64,000 nt of DNA from G963674835 sp963674835. GTDB lineage: Bacteria > Planctomycetota > Planctomycetia > Pirellulales > Thermoguttaceae. The notes below the pieces were generated by a model. That model was not told the origin of the DNA. It ran no database searches and worked only from the letters and a program-made list of their open reading frames with translations. The stretch lies in contig CAXXKC010000002.1 in NCBI GenBank assembly GCA_963674835.2, forward strand, positions 62,001 to 126,000. The letters are read 5' to 3'. Of the stretch, positions 55,246 through 64,000 are shown piece by piece. Each line of letters begins with the position of its first letter. Position 1 is the stretch's first letter. The position numbers and the translations under genes were made by a program.

Positions 55246-57906
55246 ATGGCGAGGCACAAACAACCGCAACTTCTGGATACGGCGGGTGACGCTGGCTCGG
55301 ACGGGCCGGTCGAGTGCCTCGGCATGACATTCGAGAACGACGCTGCTCGCAGAACCCATTTCCTGGATCAACTACGAGAGAAGCTGCAAGATCCAGCCTT
55401 CCGCAAGCTCGAAGGCTTCCCGCTGGTCGGTGATGATACGATCCTCGACCTGTCCGATCCGCCGTACTACACGCTCTGCCCCAACCCCTTCCTAGCGGAC
55501 TTGATTGCCCACGATGGCAAGGGCTACGACCCCGACGAGCCATATCACAGCGAGCCGTTCGCCGCCGACGTGACGGCGGGCAAGAACGATACGATCTACA
55601 TGGCCCACAGCTACCACACCAAGGTGCCGCACGGGGCCATCGTCCGCTACATCCTGCACTACACCAAGCCCGGCGATCTGGTGCTGGACGGCTTCTGCGG
55701 CTCGGGGATGACCGGGATCGCTTGCACGCTCTGCGGCGATCCTTCGCCGAATGATCGAGCGGCCATCGAAAAGGAGATGCCTGGTGTCGAGTGGGGCAAG
55801 CGGATCGGCATCCTGAACGACCTCAGCCCCGCCGCCACATTCATCGCCTACAACTACAACGTACCGGTGGATGCCGATTCCTTCGAGGCCGAAGCCGACG
55901 CTCTGCTGGACGAGATCGAGAGGGAATGTGGCCACCTGTACCGCACGGCACACGAAGGGCAGGATCGGACATTGGCGGGTATGGCGGGCAACGGCGGCAT
56001 CATCAATTTCACGGTCTGGTCCGAGGTGATGCTCTGCCCGCAGTGCGGCCACGAGATCGTCTTCTTCGATCATGCCGTGGACACAGACGCCGATCCAATG
56101 GCAGTACGGTCTGAGTTTCCGTGCCCTGGATGTGGCGTGCAGTTGACCAAACGGGCAATGGAACCGTACCGGGAGACGGCCTTCGATCCGTTGCTGGAGC
56201 AGAGCATCGAGCGAACCAAGCGGGTGCCGGTGTTCATCAAGTACCTGGTCGGCAAACGCCAATTCACGAAGAAACCAAATTCCGATGACCTGAAACTGCT
56301 GGCATCGGTACGGTTGGATGATCCGGCGATCCGCCCGGCATTGGAACTCGCCAAGGGCAGTCTGTCGTCGGGTAACGAATCAGCAGGGATGACGCACCTG
56401 CACCACTACTACACGCCCAGAAACTTCCTGACGATTTCCAAGATGCTCGCTGCGGCCAATGGTCGCTGGCGACGGCAACTGTTCAACCTGGTGCAGTCCG
56501 TTTCGGTGCGGCTCTGCTCGTACCTGACCACGTACCAGTTGGGCAAGCGGGGCAATGTGCCGATGACCGGCACGCTGTTCGTCGGCTCGCTGATGGCCGA
56601 GGCGAACCCGCTCAAATCGCTGAATGGAAAGCTCCGTGATTTCCTGGTCGTCTACCGCCGCTTGCACGAACCGCAGTACGTCACTTGCGGGTCGAGTGCC
56701 TCGTTGCCGATGTTGCAGGATTCCAGCATCGACTACATCTTCATCGATCCACCCTTTGGCGACAACTTGAACTATTCCCAACTAAACGCCCTGTGGGAAG
56801 GCTGGTTGCGGGCACAAACCAACGTGGCCTGCGAGGCCATCGTAGACCGCTTCACGAAAAGGGATTTGGCATTCTACCAGGAGGAACTGCGGAAATGCCT
56901 GACTGAGTTCTACCGGGTGCTGAAGCCAGGCCGCTGGATGACAGTCGTCTTCCACAACAGCAAGAACTCGGTGTGGAATGCCATCCAGGAAGCGATCCTG
57001 CAAGCCCAATTCGTGATCGCCGATGTGCGAACACTCGATAAGAAGCAGGGAACGCCCAAACAAGTCAACAGTGTCAACGCCGTCAAACAGGACTTGGTGA
57101 TCTCGGCCTACAAACCTACCCAGCAGTTCGAGGAGCGTTTCACGCTGAAGGCCGGAACTGCCGAAGGCATCTGGGATTTTGTAGCCGAACACCTTGGCCA
57201 GTTGCCTGTCTTCGTCGAGCGTAAAGATCGAGCCGAGGCGATTGCCGAACGTGAGAAGCACCTGCTGTTCGACCGGATGATCGCTTTCCATGTTCAGCGT
57301 GGCATCTCGGTCCCGATGTCGGCGTCCCAGTTCTACACCGGTCTGGCCCAGCGTTACCCCGAGCGGGACAGTATGTACTTCCTGTCCGATCAGGTGGCCG
57401 AATACGACCGCAGGCGGTTGAAGGTCGCTGAGGTGGAACAACTTCAACTGTTCGTGAGCGACGAGAAGTCGGCGATCCAATGGGTGCGTCAGCAACTCCA
57501 CCGCAGACAAATGACATTCCAGGAACTCCAACCGCTCTACATGAAGGAAGCCCAACGGGCTTGGGAGAAACACGAAGAGCCCATCGAGTTGATGAACATC
57601 TTGAACGAGAACTTCGTGCGGGATGCTGACGACCGCTGGCGAACGCCCGATCCCAACAAAGAGGCCGATCTGGAACAGCTACGGCATCGCCACCTGATGA
57701 AGGAGTTCGAGCAGTACCGAGCGACCAAGGGCAAGTTGAAGGTGGTACGCTCGGAGGCGCTTCGAGCGGGTTTCAAGGACTGCTGGCAGAAGGACGAGTA
57801 CAAGGCCATCGTCGAAATGGCTAGAAGAGTACCCGCCGTACTGGTCCAGGAAGATCCGGCACTACTGATGTATTACGACAACGCTGTGATGCGCACCGAG
57901 AACTGA
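55246..57906 (+). CDS. pglX: BREX-3 PglX-type DNA methyltransferase, copy 2
   Basis: The 886-residue protein has the same layout as copy 1: Asp71-Pro-Pro-Tyr-Tyr, Phe150-Cys-Gly-Ser-Gly-Met-Thr-Gly, paired Cys-Pro-Gln-Cys and Cys-Pro-Gly-Cys knuckles, and Asp501-Pro-Pro-Phe-Gly-Asp-Asn. The C-terminal 180 residues, likely target recognition, are alignable but diverged from copy 1. Its GC-rich composition matches brxC, brxHII and pglZ, so this is probably the original methyltransferase of the operon. A second copy of its 3' end lies at 58862, just before brxHII. Confidence 0.9.
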   Translation: MARHKQPQLLDTAGDAGSDGPVECLGMTFENDAARRTHFLDQLREKLQDPAFRKLEGFPLVGDDTILDLSDPPYYTLCPNPFLADLIAHDGKGYDPDEPYHSEPFAADVTAGKNDTIYMAHSYHTKVPHGAIVRYILHYTKPGDLVLDGFCGSGMTGIACTLCGDPSPNDRAAIEKEMPGVEWGKRIGILNDLSPAATFIAYNYNVPVDADSFEAEADALLDEIERECGHLYRTAHEGQDRTLAGMAGNGGIINFTVWSEVMLCPQCGHEIVFFDHAVDTDADPMAVRSEFPCPGCGVQLTKRAMEPYRETAFDPLLEQSIERTKRVPVFIKYLVGKRQFTKKPNSDDLKLLASVRLDDPAIRPALELAKGSLSSGNESAGMTHLHHYYTPRNFLTISKMLAAANGRWRRQLFNLVQSVSVRLCSYLTTYQLGKRGNVPMTGTLFVGSLMAEANPLKSLNGKLRDFLVVYRRLHEPQYVTCGSSASLPMLQDSSIDYIFIDPPFGDNLNYSQLNALWEGWLRAQTNVACEAIVDRFTKRDLAFYQEELRKCLTEFYRVLKPGRWMTVVFHNSKNSVWNAIQEAILQAQFVIADVRTLDKKQGTPKQVNSVNAVKQDLVISAYKPTQQFEERFTLKAGTAEGIWDFVAEHLGQLPVFVERKDRAEAIAEREKHLLFDRMIAFHVQRGISVPMSASQFYTGLAQRYPERDSMYFLSDQVAEYDRRRLKVAEVEQLQLFVSDEKSAIQWVRQQLHRRQMTFQELQPLYMKEAQRAWEKHEEPIELMNILNENFVRDADDRWRTPDPNKEADLEQLRHRHLMKEFEQYRATKGKLKVVRSEALRAGFKDCWQKDEYKAIVEMARRVPAVLVQEDPALLMYYDNAVMRTEN

Positions 57907-57938
57907 CGAATCGTCATCAACCTGACATAGTTGACGCC

Positions 57939-58844
57939 ATGAGCAAGACGACAAAGACCGACGAAGAAGCGACACGTGCCCTAGTAGACCACTTGTTGTC
58001 GGAGGCGCAGCTTTACAAGAGTTCGACTTCATACAAGGAGTTGCTTCAGTTCGTCGTGAAGCTCAGAAATGTCGCCCCGTACAACGCCATGCTGTTGCAA
58101 CTCCAGAAGCCGGGCGTCACGTATGTAGCGTCCGCCCATGACTGGTGGAATCGGTTCGAGCGGCGTCCGAAGGAGGATGCACGCCCACTCTTGATCTTGT
58201 GGCCCTTTGGACCTGTGGCGACGGTCTATGACGTTTTGGATACCGAGGGCAAAGAGCTTCCCGAAGATGCCGTCATGTTTCCAGCACGTGGTGAGATGAC
58301 TAAGACGAAGATCGAGTCGTTCAAGATCCTGTTGAAAAAGAAAAAGATTGACGTGGTAGAAATTGACCGAGGCGATGCATCAGCCGGGTCAATTAGGAAC
58401 CTTGCCACTGTATGTGACGAGAAAGACCCACATCTGTATCGGGTGAAGTTGAACAAGAACCATGGGCCACCGATTCAGTTTACTACCCTGTCGCACGAGC
58501 TTGGGCACCTTTTCTTGGGGCATATAGGAGCCGACAAGGAGTTGGGCATTCCCAGAAGACGAACGTTAAGTCATGCAGAGTGCGAATTGGAGGCAGAATC
58601 AGTTGCCTATTTGGTTTGCGAGCGGAACGGTGTGACAGCGAAGTCTGAGACCTATCTGTCTCACTTTGTAAGCGAAGAGAAGTGTCTCGGAAACCTCGAT
58701 CTCTACAAGATCATGCACGCAGCAAGTCAAGTCGAGGCTCTGCTGGGATTGACAGAACACACGAAATTCCCAGGCAAGGAAGAGCGGGCACTGCAACAGG
58801 CTGAGCAGCAGCTTTCATTGTTCGATGAACACGAAGACACCTAA
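57939..58844 (+). CDS. zincin metallopeptidase (ImmA/IrrE or ArdC-like) inserted in the BREX operon
   Basis: The 301-residue protein has a helical N-terminal half and the motif Ser-His186-Glu-Leu-Gly-His190-Leu-Phe-Leu-Gly-His. Glu-Cys-Glu-Leu-Glu-Ala-Glu-Ser-Val-Ala-Tyr follows about 30 residues later and can supply the third zinc ligand. This spacing is seen in ImmA/IrrE and ArdC peptidase domains. The N-terminal Asn-Ala-Met-Leu-Leu-Gln-Leu-Gln block resembles the ArdC-associated type. Base composition is lower in GC than the flanking genes. A repeat of the pglX 3' end flanks it on each side. It could be a regulator, a toxin or a counter-defence relic. Confidence 0.75.
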   Translation: MSKTTKTDEEATRALVDHLLSEAQLYKSSTSYKELLQFVVKLRNVAPYNAMLLQLQKPGVTYVASAHDWWNRFERRPKEDARPLLILWPFGPVATVYDVLDTEGKELPEDAVMFPARGEMTKTKIESFKILLKKKKIDVVEIDRGDASAGSIRNLATVCDEKDPHLYRVKLNKNHGPPIQFTTLSHELGHLFLGHIGADKELGIPRRRTLSHAECELEAESVAYLVCERNGVTAKSETYLSHFVSEEKCLGNLDLYKIMHAASQVEALLGLTEHTKFPGKEERALQQAEQQLSLFDEHEDT

Positions 58845-58861
58845 CTTGTGGTACAAGCAAT

Positions 58862-58891
58862 GACAACGCCGTGATGCGCACCGAGGAGTAG
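58862..58891 (+). pseudogene. 30-bp remnant of a pglX 3' end
   Basis: The bases encode Asp-Asn-Ala-Val-Met-Arg-Thr-Glu-Glu and a stop. They match the last codons of pglX copy 2 (57877-57906) at 26 of 30 positions, and of copy 1 less closely. It lies 6 bp before the brxHII start and contains the ribosome site of that gene (GAGGAG). It shows that a pglX gene once directly preceded brxHII. Confidence 0.8.
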
Positions 58892-58897
58892 CAGACT

Positions 58898-61717
58898 GTG
58901 GATGCGAATAACCAGGCGAACGACCGGTTTCCCGTGGGTTCTTGGGCATTCAGCCAGGATCATCGGGAACCCGTGCGAATTCTTGAAACCCAAACGATCT
59001 GGAACCACACGACCTGTCTTGTCTGGCGGGTCGCTGACGAGACGGTCACATGGGTCACTGCCGACCGGCTCACCCCATTTGACCGTCCCAAGACAGCGAA
59101 GGGGTTCGACGACTTGACCTATCGGATCGCCGCCGCACGAGTCGCCGAAGGGCTGGCCGAGGATGTGCTTCTGGCTCCGCTCGAAGCGGGCGTGATCCCG
59201 CTGCCGCATCAGTTGCTCGCCTTGTCAAAGGCCATGGCGGGGGACCGGGTACGGTATTTGTTTGCGGATGAAGTAGGGCTCGGCAAAACCATCGAGGCTG
59301 GATTGGTCATCCGGGAACTGAAACTGCGTGGTTTGGTCAAGCGGGTGCTGGTCGTCGCTCCCAAGGGACTGGTGGCTCAGTGGGTGCAGGAAATGCGGAC
59401 CCACTTCAATGAACAGTTCCAACTCCTCTCGCCCAGCGACTTTTCCGCCATTCGGCATCTGGTGGCCGACGAGAACATCTGGCGGCAGTTCGACCAGGTG
59501 GTCTGCCCGGTGGATTCCGTCAAGCCGGTGGAACGTCGTCGTGGTTGGACACGAGATCGTATCGAACGCCACAACCAGGAACGCATCGGCGACTTGATCG
59601 CTGCTGGCTGGGATTTGATCGTTGTGGACGAGTCGCATCGGTTGGGCGGCAGTACGGACACGGTGGCCCGCTACAAGCTCGGCAAAGCACTGGCCGAAGC
59701 GGCACCCTACCTGTTGCTGCTGTCGGCAACACCACACCAAGGCAAGACTGAGAGTTTCCATCGGCTCATGTCGCTACTGGATCAGGACGCATTCCCCGAC
59801 ATCGGCGCAATCAAGCATGAGAAGGTCGCTCCCTTCGTCATTCGCACCGAAAAACGAAAGGCGATCAACGACCGAGGTGAGCCGTTGTTCATGCCCCGGA
59901 CGACAAGACTTGTGCCGGTCCAGTGGGAGGACAGACACTCGCTCCAGAAGGATCTGTATGACGCCGTAACGGAGTATGTCCGCCAGGGCTACAACCAGGC
60001 GTTGCGTGACAATCGGCAGTACCTCGGCTTCTTGATGATCTTGATGCAGCGGCTTGTTACGAGCAGCACCCAAGCAATCGCCACGGCCCTGGAACGCCGT
60101 CTGGAGGTTCTGAAATCCACCACGATCACCCAGGACGACCTCAATGGGGACGAGCCCGAACTTGCAGATGCCGACAGCCAGGAGCAACTGGACGAACTGC
60201 TCGCCGCCCGAATCGCTGGCCTGCAAAACGAACGAGACGAAGTGAAGGTGTTGCTGGAAACGGCTCGCCGCTGTCAGGCCCAGGGACCGGATGCTCGTGC
60301 CGAGGCGCTGCTCGATCTCGTGTACCGAACACAGCAGGAGGAAAACGACCCGGAGTTGAAGTTTCTGATCTTCACTGAATTCGTGCCCACCCAGCAGATG
60401 CTCGCCGAGCTTCTCGGGCAACATGGATTCAAGACGGTGTGTCTGAACGGATCGATGGACCTGGAATCTCGGCAAAGGGTACAACGAGAGTTTTCGCAGG
60501 AAGCCCGTATCCTCGTCTCGACTGATGCCGGTGGCGAAGGTCTGAACCTGCAATTCGCTCATGTGGTCATCAATTACGACCTCCCCTGGAACCCGATGCG
60601 GATCGAGCAACGGATAGGTCGTGTGGACCGAATTGGGCAGAAGTTCCGAGTCAAAGCCTTCAACCTGATCTTTGCCGACAGTGTGGAACTTCGAGTCCAC
60701 GAAGTCCTGGAAGAAAAGCTCAAGACCATTTACGCCGAGTTTGGTGTGGATAAGACCGGCGATGTGCTGGATTCGGCAGAAAGCGGAGCCGCCTTCGAGA
60801 AGGTGTACGCCGATGCTATTCTCAACCCCGATCAGATCGAGCAGAGTGTCGAGCAGTTGATGAAAGAGGTGCGGGAGCGCGCGGAATCCGAACGGGAGGG
60901 CAAGTCGCTGTACGACGACTCGTCGCTCGATGCTTCGCTGGCTGCAAAGTACATCAACCATCCGATGCCCTACTGGATCGAGCGGATGACAACGGCCTAC
61001 CTGCGGGCTGAGGGTGGCCGAGTGGATAAGAAACTGTTCGCCTATGACCTGGAATGGCCGGATGGGGAACGGATGGAAGACATCTGCTTCGTCGGACGTG
61101 AAGCTCAAGATCGGGGACTAAACCACGTCAGCCTGGAAAATCCCAAGCTGCGATCTCTGGTCGAACGGCTGCCCCGTGCCATCGGTGGCGAGCCCATTGC
61201 TAGGATCGGAGTGGCCGGGCTGGCGGCTCAGATTCAAGGATACTGGTCGCTGTGGCAGGTGGCCTTGCGGAGCAGCGCTCGGCAAGTCGTTCGTATCCTG
61301 CCGCTGTTTGTCCACGATGACGGTCGCATCCTCCTGCCCACGGCCCGCTCGATTTGGGAAAAGCTTCTGCAAGGTGGAGCGAAGATCGAAGACAAAGGAC
61401 TGGTCGATAGTGCCGCCAGCCATGAGGTCTTCGACCGATTGAGGCGTGAGGCAGAGCGGCACGGGGAAAGCCTGTTCCAATCGCTCCATACCAAACACCA
61501 AGAGCGGATTAGCAGCGAGCGAGAAAAAGGACGATACGCCTTCCACGTTCGTCGGCAAGCCCTAAACAGGATCGGACTGCCCGAAGTTCGGCAGCATCGG
61601 ATCAAGAGGTTAGATGAGGAAGAGCGGGCCTGGGAAGTCGGTCTGCGGCAGCAGGAGGAAGTATTCCCCGATCTCCAGCCCATCGTTGTCTTGCGAGTGG
61701 AGGCATCCGATGGCTAA
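58898..61717 (+). CDS. brxHII: BREX-3 SNF2-type helicase BrxHII
   Basis: The start is GTG at 58898, after GAGGAG; 939 residues. A helicase N-terminal lobe has Asp125-Glu-Val-Gly-Leu-Gly-Lys-Thr, the Walker B box Asp244-Glu-Ser-His, and Leu-Leu-Ser-Ala-Thr-Pro-His. The second lobe has Ser-Thr-Asp-Ala-Gly-Gly-Glu-Gly-Leu-Asn-Leu-Gln and Arg-Ile-Gly-Arg-Val-Asp-Arg-Ile-Gly-Gln. The C-terminal 300 residues are helical and specific to the family. Related helicases (DrmD) occur in DISARM, but the flanking BrxF, BrxC and PglZ place this one in BREX type 3. Its stop overlaps pglZ by 8 bp. Confidence 0.9.
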   Translation: MDANNQANDRFPVGSWAFSQDHREPVRILETQTIWNHTTCLVWRVADETVTWVTADRLTPFDRPKTAKGFDDLTYRIAAARVAEGLAEDVLLAPLEAGVIPLPHQLLALSKAMAGDRVRYLFADEVGLGKTIEAGLVIRELKLRGLVKRVLVVAPKGLVAQWVQEMRTHFNEQFQLLSPSDFSAIRHLVADENIWRQFDQVVCPVDSVKPVERRRGWTRDRIERHNQERIGDLIAAGWDLIVVDESHRLGGSTDTVARYKLGKALAEAAPYLLLLSATPHQGKTESFHRLMSLLDQDAFPDIGAIKHEKVAPFVIRTEKRKAINDRGEPLFMPRTTRLVPVQWEDRHSLQKDLYDAVTEYVRQGYNQALRDNRQYLGFLMILMQRLVTSSTQAIATALERRLEVLKSTTITQDDLNGDEPELADADSQEQLDELLAARIAGLQNERDEVKVLLETARRCQAQGPDARAEALLDLVYRTQQEENDPELKFLIFTEFVPTQQMLAELLGQHGFKTVCLNGSMDLESRQRVQREFSQEARILVSTDAGGEGLNLQFAHVVINYDLPWNPMRIEQRIGRVDRIGQKFRVKAFNLIFADSVELRVHEVLEEKLKTIYAEFGVDKTGDVLDSAESGAAFEKVYADAILNPDQIEQSVEQLMKEVRERAESEREGKSLYDDSSLDASLAAKYINHPMPYWIERMTTAYLRAEGGRVDKKLFAYDLEWPDGERMEDICFVGREAQDRGLNHVSLENPKLRSLVERLPRAIGGEPIARIGVAGLAAQIQGYWSLWQVALRSSARQVVRILPLFVHDDGRILLPTARSIWEKLLQGGAKIEDKGLVDSAASHEVFDRLRREAERHGESLFQSLHTKHQERISSEREKGRYAFHVRRQALNRIGLPEVRQHRIKRLDEEERAWEVGLRQQEEVFPDLQPIVVLRVEASDG

Positions 61718-63659
61718 TTGGCGAGACTCCATTCTCAAACACTTCAAGCGGGGAATCGCCCGACTTACGTTGGTCTCGGACCCTGACGGCCTGCTGACCG
61801 AAGAAGGCACGTTGACCGCCATTAAGGATCGGGGCTTCGATCTGATCCCCTTCGAGGACTCGATTGCCTTCCGCTTCGCCTACGAATCCAAATACCGTTC
61901 AATCTGGGATCAGGGGCAAAAGACCGACCTGGTTGTCGTCCTTCGATCCGAGGGCGAGTTGGAATCACTTCCGTATGATTTGCTTCAATTCGGACGACGA
62001 CTGGAATTCAGCCTTCACAAGCTCTTTCCAAATCTAAACTACCCTGTATTGGAATCGCTGAGCAGCGCCCACCTCGATGCACTGTTCGAGGCATATCAGC
62101 ATCAGGCCGGTTCGGTGCTGGCCGAAAACGGGACGAAAGAGTTCGTACTGACGCACTGCTTTCACATCGTGCCCAGCTTGATTTCCACGCCGGTCGGGCT
62201 GATGGAAATGCTGCTGTCCCGGCATTACCAAAATGTGCCGATCCCGGAGAATCTCGACGACTATCTGCTGCAAACGTTGCGATCAAGACAGCAGTTTGCC
62301 ACATGGCCCTTGGAACGTATCCTGGCCAGTCGGGACGAGTTCCTTCGCTTTCTCCAGGAGCAGTGGCCGTGGTACCTGGAATCGCTGACGGGTGGCGAGA
62401 AAAAGTGCATTGTCCCGTTTGACCATCAAAATGTGCGGGCCTACGTGGACACCCTGTTCCTGGAAGGGCTGCTGACGCCAGTCCAGGTCAAAGACGCCAA
62501 GTCGTTGCCAACGTGGGTCCAGACCGGCCTGCTGCACGACCCACAAGCGGATGCACTGGACCGAATGCGAAAGCTCCTCGGTCGCTGCGAGCAGAAGATA
62601 CCTGGCGAAGATGCTCCGCATCGAGACTGGCAAAAACTGGCCCGAACCTGGGCTGAGTTGATCGTGCTTCGCTGGGAATTGGATTCTCGCCTCGAAGCTC
62701 AAGATCGCCAACAGTGGGAGCAAATTCACGAACGCATCGAAGACGGTTTCGCCGCTTGGATGCTAAATCGCTTCGGTTCTCTGCACAATCTGCCGCACAC
62801 GACCGAACCCGTGATGGTCCATCATGTCCCACGATACATGGCGGCGGTGCGTGCCAAGGAGAACTTGGGCAAACTGGCGTTGGTAGTGGTGGATGGCCTT
62901 GCTCTGGACCAATGGCTCGTATTGCGTCGGTGTTTCGAGTCAAAGCCGGTTCCCTGGAAGTTGGAGGAATCTTCCGTATTTGCCTGGGTGCCGACAATCA
63001 CGTCCGTGTCCAGGCAATCGATCTTCGCTGGCGTTGTACCTCACCTGTTCCCCGACTCGCTCTACACCACAAATCGAGAGCCGAGCCATTGGACTCGCTT
63101 CTGGGAAGATCGGGACGTGAACCGGGGTGCAGTCGAGTACGCCAAGATGGTCGAGACCGGCGAATCCGAGCAACTGGATCATTGCTTGCAGAATCCACAC
63201 GTTGCCATCGTCGGCATCGTCGTCAACTGGGTGGACAAGATCGCCGACACCGAAAAGCAGGGCACAGCAGGGGTACATGATGCCCTGAAACTGTGGTCTG
63301 ACAAGTTTGTATCCCTGTTCGACCGGTTATTGGACGAGGGGTTTGCCGTCTTCGTCACTGCTGACCACGGGAATGTCGCCGCAGAGGGAATGGGAGAACC
63401 CAAGCAAGGCGTACTTGTGGAATCGCCGGGGAATCGGGCCAGGATCTACGACAACCCAATGTTCTTGGCGGAAGCGCAAGCCCAATACGAATTAAGCAGT
63501 GCATGGCCCGCTATCGGCTTGCCCCCGGATCGGCACACACTTCTTCCTAAGGGATTGCGGGCATTTACACAAAGCGGAAAACACGTTGTCTCGCACGGCG
63601 GGATCTCTCTTGAAGAGGTCGTCGTCCCCTTCGTGCGGATCGCCAGGGATGAAATATGA
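61710..63659 (+). CDS. pglZ: BREX-3 PglZ phosphatase-domain protein
   Basis: The start at 61710 overlaps the brxHII stop by 8 bp and gives 649 residues. The N-terminal half is helical. The alkaline-phosphatase-like core starts with Val-Val-Val-Asp-Gly-Leu-Ala-Leu-Asp-Gln-Trp (about 393-403). It includes the metal-binding Val-Thr-Ala-Asp-His-Gly-Asn (about 549-555) and ends with His-Gly-Gly-Ile-Ser-Leu-Glu-Glu-Val. PglZ is a hallmark of all BREX types; its substrate is not known. The next gene starts within its stop codon (ATGA). Confidence 0.95.
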   Translation: MANWRDSILKHFKRGIARLTLVSDPDGLLTEEGTLTAIKDRGFDLIPFEDSIAFRFAYESKYRSIWDQGQKTDLVVVLRSEGELESLPYDLLQFGRRLEFSLHKLFPNLNYPVLESLSSAHLDALFEAYQHQAGSVLAENGTKEFVLTHCFHIVPSLISTPVGLMEMLLSRHYQNVPIPENLDDYLLQTLRSRQQFATWPLERILASRDEFLRFLQEQWPWYLESLTGGEKKCIVPFDHQNVRAYVDTLFLEGLLTPVQVKDAKSLPTWVQTGLLHDPQADALDRMRKLLGRCEQKIPGEDAPHRDWQKLARTWAELIVLRWELDSRLEAQDRQQWEQIHERIEDGFAAWMLNRFGSLHNLPHTTEPVMVHHVPRYMAAVRAKENLGKLALVVVDGLALDQWLVLRRCFESKPVPWKLEESSVFAWVPTITSVSRQSIFAGVVPHLFPDSLYTTNREPSHWTRFWEDRDVNRGAVEYAKMVETGESEQLDHCLQNPHVAIVGIVVNWVDKIADTEKQGTAGVHDALKLWSDKFVSLFDRLLDEGFAVFVTADHGNVAAEGMGEPKQGVLVESPGNRARIYDNPMFLAEAQAQYELSSAWPAIGLPPDRHTLLPKGLRAFTQSGKHVVSHGGISLEEVVVPFVRIARDEI

Positions 63660-64000
63660 AAGCCGTTGTCGGATTTGACAGAAAACTGAAGCGTGACTGG
63701 CTCGATGCCTTCGCCGACCAGGTGGCGAAAGGCGAGGATACACCGACATTGCGGACGTTCCTGCATGAGCGATTGAAATCAGACCATCCAGGCGACACGG
63801 CTCGTGGAAAGACGATGACGGTGCTGATGCGGATCTGGGCGCTCGTACCAGACGAAGATCGACGGCTTCGACAGGATGCTTTTGATCTGCTGAAAGTCAT
63901 TCCCGCCCAAGACCGCATCTGGTTGCATTGGGGCATGTCGCTGTTGGCATATCCCCTGTTCCGAGATACCGCTACAGCCATCGGTCGTCTCCTGAAACTC
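63656..64000 (+). CDS. brxA: BREX-3 BrxA-like protein, partial (cut by window edge)
   Basis: The ATG at 63656 overlaps the pglZ stop. The 115 visible codons run in frame to the window end. They include Lys-Leu-Lys-Arg-Asp-Trp-Leu-Asp-Ala, Asp-Thr-Ala-Arg-Gly-Lys-Thr-Met-Thr-Val-Leu and Leu-His-Trp-Gly-Met-Ser-Leu-Leu-Ala-Tyr-Pro-Leu-Phe-Arg-Asp. The gene in this place in type 3 operons is brxA, a small DNA-binding component, and the pattern agrees with what I recall of that group. The assignment rests partly on position. Confidence 0.7.
   Translation, partial: MKAVVGFDRKLKRDWLDAFADQVAKGEDTPTLRTFLHERLKSDHPGDTARGKTMTVLMRIWALVPDEDRRLRQDAFDLLKVIPAQDRIWLHWGMSLLAYPLFRDTATAIGRLLKL

Noticed and set aside
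59774..61108. 444-codon open frame on the minus strand
   Set aside because: Antisense of brxHII, with no recognisable motif.
58898..61717. DISARM helicase DrmD as an alternative name
   Set aside because: The neighbours are BrxF, BrxC, PglX and PglZ, and no DISARM phospholipase or DUF1998 gene is present.

Overview
The window is GC-rich DNA from a planctomycete (Planctomycetota). The evidence is a giant protein with the LEPR-XLL-type N-terminal signal, a DUF1559 prepilin-like protein, PhoPQ-related secreted hydrolases, a DUF4838 protein, and IS families common in that phylum. No rRNA, complete tRNA or CRISPR array was seen.

Layout. (1) 1-23.3 kb is a loose, decayed stretch: an ACT-domain protein, a 2685-residue secreted beta-helix protein carrying two PhoPQ-related hydrolase modules, a DUF4838 secreted protein, a free-standing PhoPQ-related hydrolase, a FixL/FixJ-like two-component pair, a DUF1559 protein and a small lipoprotein. 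Remnants of ISAs1, IS630, IS1380 and IS66 elements lie between them, with an HNH nuclease pseudogene and a 93-bp perfect direct repeat. Two related 44-nt fragments resembling the 3' half of tRNA-Val(UAC), at about 1.0 and 23.35 kb, look like attachment-site scars. (2) From 23.3 kb to the right edge is one integrative element or island. It starts with a tyrosine recombinase beside the second tRNA fragment, then a serine recombinase, a HTH protein, a RuvB-like ATPase, an ArdC antirestriction protein and small element genes. Six copies of a 17-bp box lie in this module, five of them just upstream of a gene, and most genes end in a strong hairpin. An IS30 copy interrupts one gene at about 32 kb. 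(3) 33-39 kb is cargo: DUF2695, transglutaminase-like, phosphatase, DUF6933, TfoX-like and small hydrolase genes. (4) 39.4-64 kb is a defence island. A three-gene Pycsar-like operon (two-domain nucleotide cyclase, E2-like protein with a SEC-C zinc tail, PycTM membrane effector) faces a divergent XRE/ImmA pair. Then comes a BREX type 3 operon: BrxF, BrxC, a RecD-like helicase-nuclease, an ASCH protein, two PglX-type methyltransferases, a zincin, the SNF2 helicase BrxHII, PglZ and a BrxA-like gene cut by the window edge.

How the genes work together (inference). The recombinases, RuvB-like protein and ArdC serve transfer and establishment, and the box plus private terminators may give them common control. 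The defence part combines abortive nucleotide signalling (Pycsar) with a modification-based barrier (BREX). The XRE/ImmA pair lies between the two and could sense damage or induction for either. The most unusual points are the E2-like gene inside the Pycsar operon, the tandem PglX genes and recombination scar in BREX, and the repeated box with one orphan copy in front of a gene-free stretch.
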